DNA of 15,508 nucleotides, taken from contig JAVBTR010000099.1 of NCBI GenBank assembly GCA_031556065.1, forward strand, positions 1 through 15,508, given 5' to 3'. This DNA comes from JAVBTR01 sp031556065 (GTDB lineage Bacteria; Bacillota; Clostridia; Christensenellales; Aristaeellaceae). Positions 13,970 to 15,508 of this stretch are shown piece by piece. The translations under genes and the position numbers were made by a program. Numbering within the stretch: position 1 is the first letter of the stretch; each line of letters begins with the position of its first letter. The notes beneath the pieces are model-generated. The model saw only the letters and a list, made by a program, of their open reading frames with translations, was not told the DNA's origin and searched no databases.

Positions 13970-14005
13970 TTGTTTATTCCACGGCTTTCTAGTATAATAC
14001 CGTGG
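13970..14005 (+). promoter_or_regulatory. Sigma-A promoter with a 6-bp dyad around the -10
   Basis: TTGTTT (13970-13975) and a perfect TATAAT (13993-13998) are separated by 17 bases. CCACGG (13979-13984) and CCGTGG (14000-14005) form a perfect inverted repeat with a 15-base spacer. The half-sites are 21 bases centre to centre, about two helical turns, and flank the -10 box: a candidate operator. It serves the PrsA-like gene, whose ATG follows about 37 bases later. Confidence 0.65.
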
Positions 14006-14042
14006 TGAACGTAAACACAATGAAATGGAGTGGACAGGCATT

Positions 14043-15362
14043 ATGAAAAAGTGGGCTTTGCTTTTGTGCATGGTGATGGCGGCCATGCTGTTATCCGGCT
14101 GCGCATTGGTGGAAAAGGATGAAGCGGTGGATATGCTCACCCCCATCGTATCCCTTGGAGATTTTTCTTACAACAAGAGCCAGGTGTTAGCCGAAGCGGA
14201 CTACGAGGAATATATGTATGCCGTCTATTACGGTTATACCGGCATTGACCGCAGCCTTCTGATCGACAGCGCGGTGGAAACCCTTAAGCAGGAAGTGCTG
14301 AAGGAATACATGATTCAAAAGCTTGGTCTGGATCAGCTAACGGCTGAAGAGCAAGCCACTCTGGATGAAAATGCGAAAGCCTCCATTGCGCAAGAGCGGG
14401 AATATGTAAAAGGCCAATATTTTGCCGAAACCGAACTAGCGGGGGATGAGCTCGAAAAAGCCATCGACGACAAAATGGTGGAGCTTGGCGCTACGGATGA
14501 AGCGATACTTGCCCAGGCGAAGAGTACGCTGCTTCAAGAAAAGCTGAATCACTACGTTACCGATGAAGTGACTGTAAGCGAAGAAGAAGCCAAAGCCAAC
14601 TACGATGAAACCGTGGCTGCTGCCAAAACCAATTATGAAACCAATCTGAATGCCTTTGGTTCCTCCTACAATGCAGGCAGCCAGATTTACTATACCCCCG
14701 CCGGTTACCGCAACATTAAAAACCTGTTGGTGGCTTTTAAGGCTGAAGACAGCACTGCTATCAGCGATGCCCAGAGCCAGGTGACAGCCAAAGAAACGGC
14801 TATTACCAGCACCCAGGAAGCCATCGACCAGTACACCGGCGAGCTGGATGAGGAGCAGCAGGCTGCTTTGGATTCGTTGAACACCGATCTGAATGTGGCC
14901 CAAAGCGAAAAGGCCGCTGCGGAACGGGCTTTGGCCACCGCTATGGATACCGCTTACGCCAATATCGCGCAAACCATTGTGGAGATTCGCGAAAAGCTGG
15001 CCGCTGGAGAAAAATTCGAAGACCTGATGGCCCAGTATGGTTCCGACTCCATTAGTATTAACCAAACCACTGGCTACGCTATTTGCGAAGGCTTCACTGG
15101 CAAGGACAGCGCCTTTGTTGAAGCGGCCATGGCTTTAAAGGCCATTGGGGATACCACTTCGGAGGATGTGAAGGCTTCCAATGGGATTAGCATTCTGTCC
15201 TACGCTGCTGATATTTCGGAAGGCGAAGTTGGCTTTGAAAACGTGAAGGACCTGGAAGCCATTACCAAGCTTAGCGAAAAGAAAAACAACGCTTACAGCG
15301 AACAGCTTGAAAAATGGCTGACGGAGAACCCCGTGAAGGTTGATAGAAACGCGATGAACTAA
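14043..15362 (+). CDS. PrsA/SurA-like foldase lipoprotein (parvulin-type, with coiled-coil insertion)
   Basis: This membrane-anchored extracytoplasmic chaperone candidate has 439 residues. The signal peptide MKKWALLLCMVMAAMLLSGC ends in lipobox LSGC (17-20), so Cys20 should be lipidated. A SurA-N-like helical region covers about 35-205. The parvulin-like domain starts at YRNIKNLLVAF (222-232). An Ala/Gln/Glu-rich coiled coil (about 234-308) interrupts it, and it resumes at EIREKLAAGEKFEDLMAQYG (314-333) up to SNGISILSY (379-387). The His residues usual in ARHILV and GYHI are Asn and Ser here, so isomerase activity is doubtful while a holdase role is possible. ATG 14043 is chosen for the lipoprotein leader; ATG 14025 would add six residues. 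Confidence 0.8.
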   Translation: MKKWALLLCMVMAAMLLSGCALVEKDEAVDMLTPIVSLGDFSYNKSQVLAEADYEEYMYAVYYGYTGIDRSLLIDSAVETLKQEVLKEYMIQKLGLDQLTAEEQATLDENAKASIAQEREYVKGQYFAETELAGDELEKAIDDKMVELGATDEAILAQAKSTLLQEKLNHYVTDEVTVSEEEAKANYDETVAAAKTNYETNLNAFGSSYNAGSQIYYTPAGYRNIKNLLVAFKAEDSTAISDAQSQVTAKETAITSTQEAIDQYTGELDEEQQAALDSLNTDLNVAQSEKAAAERALATAMDTAYANIAQTIVEIREKLAAGEKFEDLMAQYGSDSISINQTTGYAICEGFTGKDSAFVEAAMALKAIGDTTSEDVKASNGISILSYAADISEGEVGFENVKDLEAITKLSEKKNNAYSEQLEKWLTENPVKVDRNAMN

Positions 15363-15367
15363 TGAAA

Positions 15368-15397
15368 GAGCCTGCACATCAAACGGTGTGCAGGCTC
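15368..15397. terminator. Perfect 11-bp hairpin after the PrsA-like gene
   Basis: GAGCCTGCACA (15368-15378) pairs perfectly with TGTGCAGGCTC (15387-15397) around an 8-base loop, 5 bases after the TAA. There is no T-run on the plus strand; on the minus strand the stem is followed by TTTCATT. It may act as a weak terminator, a bidirectional terminator or an RNA-stabilising 3' hairpin. Confidence 0.55.
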
Positions 15398-15404
15398 AGC
15401 GCGT

Positions 15405-15506
15405 CGACACAGGTGTCGCACGAGGGATTTCCCTCCCTGCATTGCAAAATCTTCGATTTTGCGGTCATTTGGTCGGGCAAGGTAGGAATTTCTACGAAAT
15501 TCCACC
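15405..15506. repeat. Run of four further hairpins at the window end
   Basis: After the 15368-15397 stem come CGACA/TGTCG (15405-15418), GAGGG/CCCTC (15422-15435), the perfect 8-bp GCAAAATC/GATTTTGC (15444-15462, loop TTC) and the perfect 8-bp GGAATTTC/GAAATTCC (15485-15503, loop TAC). The last is extended by GGT/ACC (15481-15506) with one bulged base. No ORF or T-run is present. The composite looks like an intergenic palindromic repeat element and may continue beyond the window. Confidence 0.6.
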
Positions 15507-15508
15507 GA

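Noticed and set aside
14436..15065. Minus-strand open frame of 209 codons opposite the PrsA-like gene
   Set aside because: It mirrors the Ala/Glu-rich coding strand, giving Gly/Phe/His-rich sequence without a start signal or recognisable motif.
15368..15508. CRISPR array
   Set aside because: The repeated stems differ in sequence and there are no regular spacers.

Overview
The window looks like chromosomal DNA from an endospore-forming Firmicute, most likely class Clostridia. The basis is a set of sporulation genes (ytaF, spmA, spmB, yabP, yabQ), strong AGGAGG-type ribosome binding sites, near-consensus sigma-A promoters and mid-range base composition. I cannot name the genus. There are 15 substantial protein genes plus one candidate leader peptide. 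No rRNA, tRNA, CRISPR array or insertion sequence was found. No gap between genes exceeds 300 bases.

Layout. (1) 1-2670: a cluster of small palindromes ending in a terminator-like hairpin, then the ATPase and permease of a ribose/galactose-type sugar ABC transporter. The binding protein is not in the window. (2) 2754-3380, minus strand: ytaF. (3) 3460-4609: a promoter, a 13-codon leader ORF, an attenuator-type terminator with a competing antiterminator, and an aminoglycoside-phosphotransferase-fold kinase. (4) 4622-5473: a MerR-family regulator with a TipAS drug-binding domain, a 19-bp-spacer MerR-type promoter and a strong terminator. (5) 5493-6568: spmA-spmB. (6) 6572-11879: a sigma-A promoter followed by a degenerate GH127-like protein, dusB, and two tandem secreted proteins that look like diverged paralogues. 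(7) 11888-13958: a palindromic repeat and a sigma-E-like promoter, then yabP-yabQ-divIC and a Ppx/GppA phosphatase. (8) 13970-15362: a promoter with a dyad around its -10 and a PrsA-like lipoprotein with a coiled-coil insertion in its parvulin domain. (9) 15368-15508: a dense run of perfect hairpins.

How the parts fit. The sporulation genes form the mother-cell/spore-maturation theme, and plausible sigma-E promoters lie before ytaF, spmA and yabP. Region 3-4 is the best candidate for something undescribed. A leader-peptide attenuator in front of a small-molecule phosphotransferase lies next to an apparently self-regulated drug-binding MerR/TipAS gene that may also make a short drug-binding isoform from an internal start. 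Together they could form a compact drug sensing and response locus. Other notable items are the GH127-like protein without its zinc/catalytic motif, the PrsA-like protein without the parvulin histidines, and two hairpin clusters at the window's ends.
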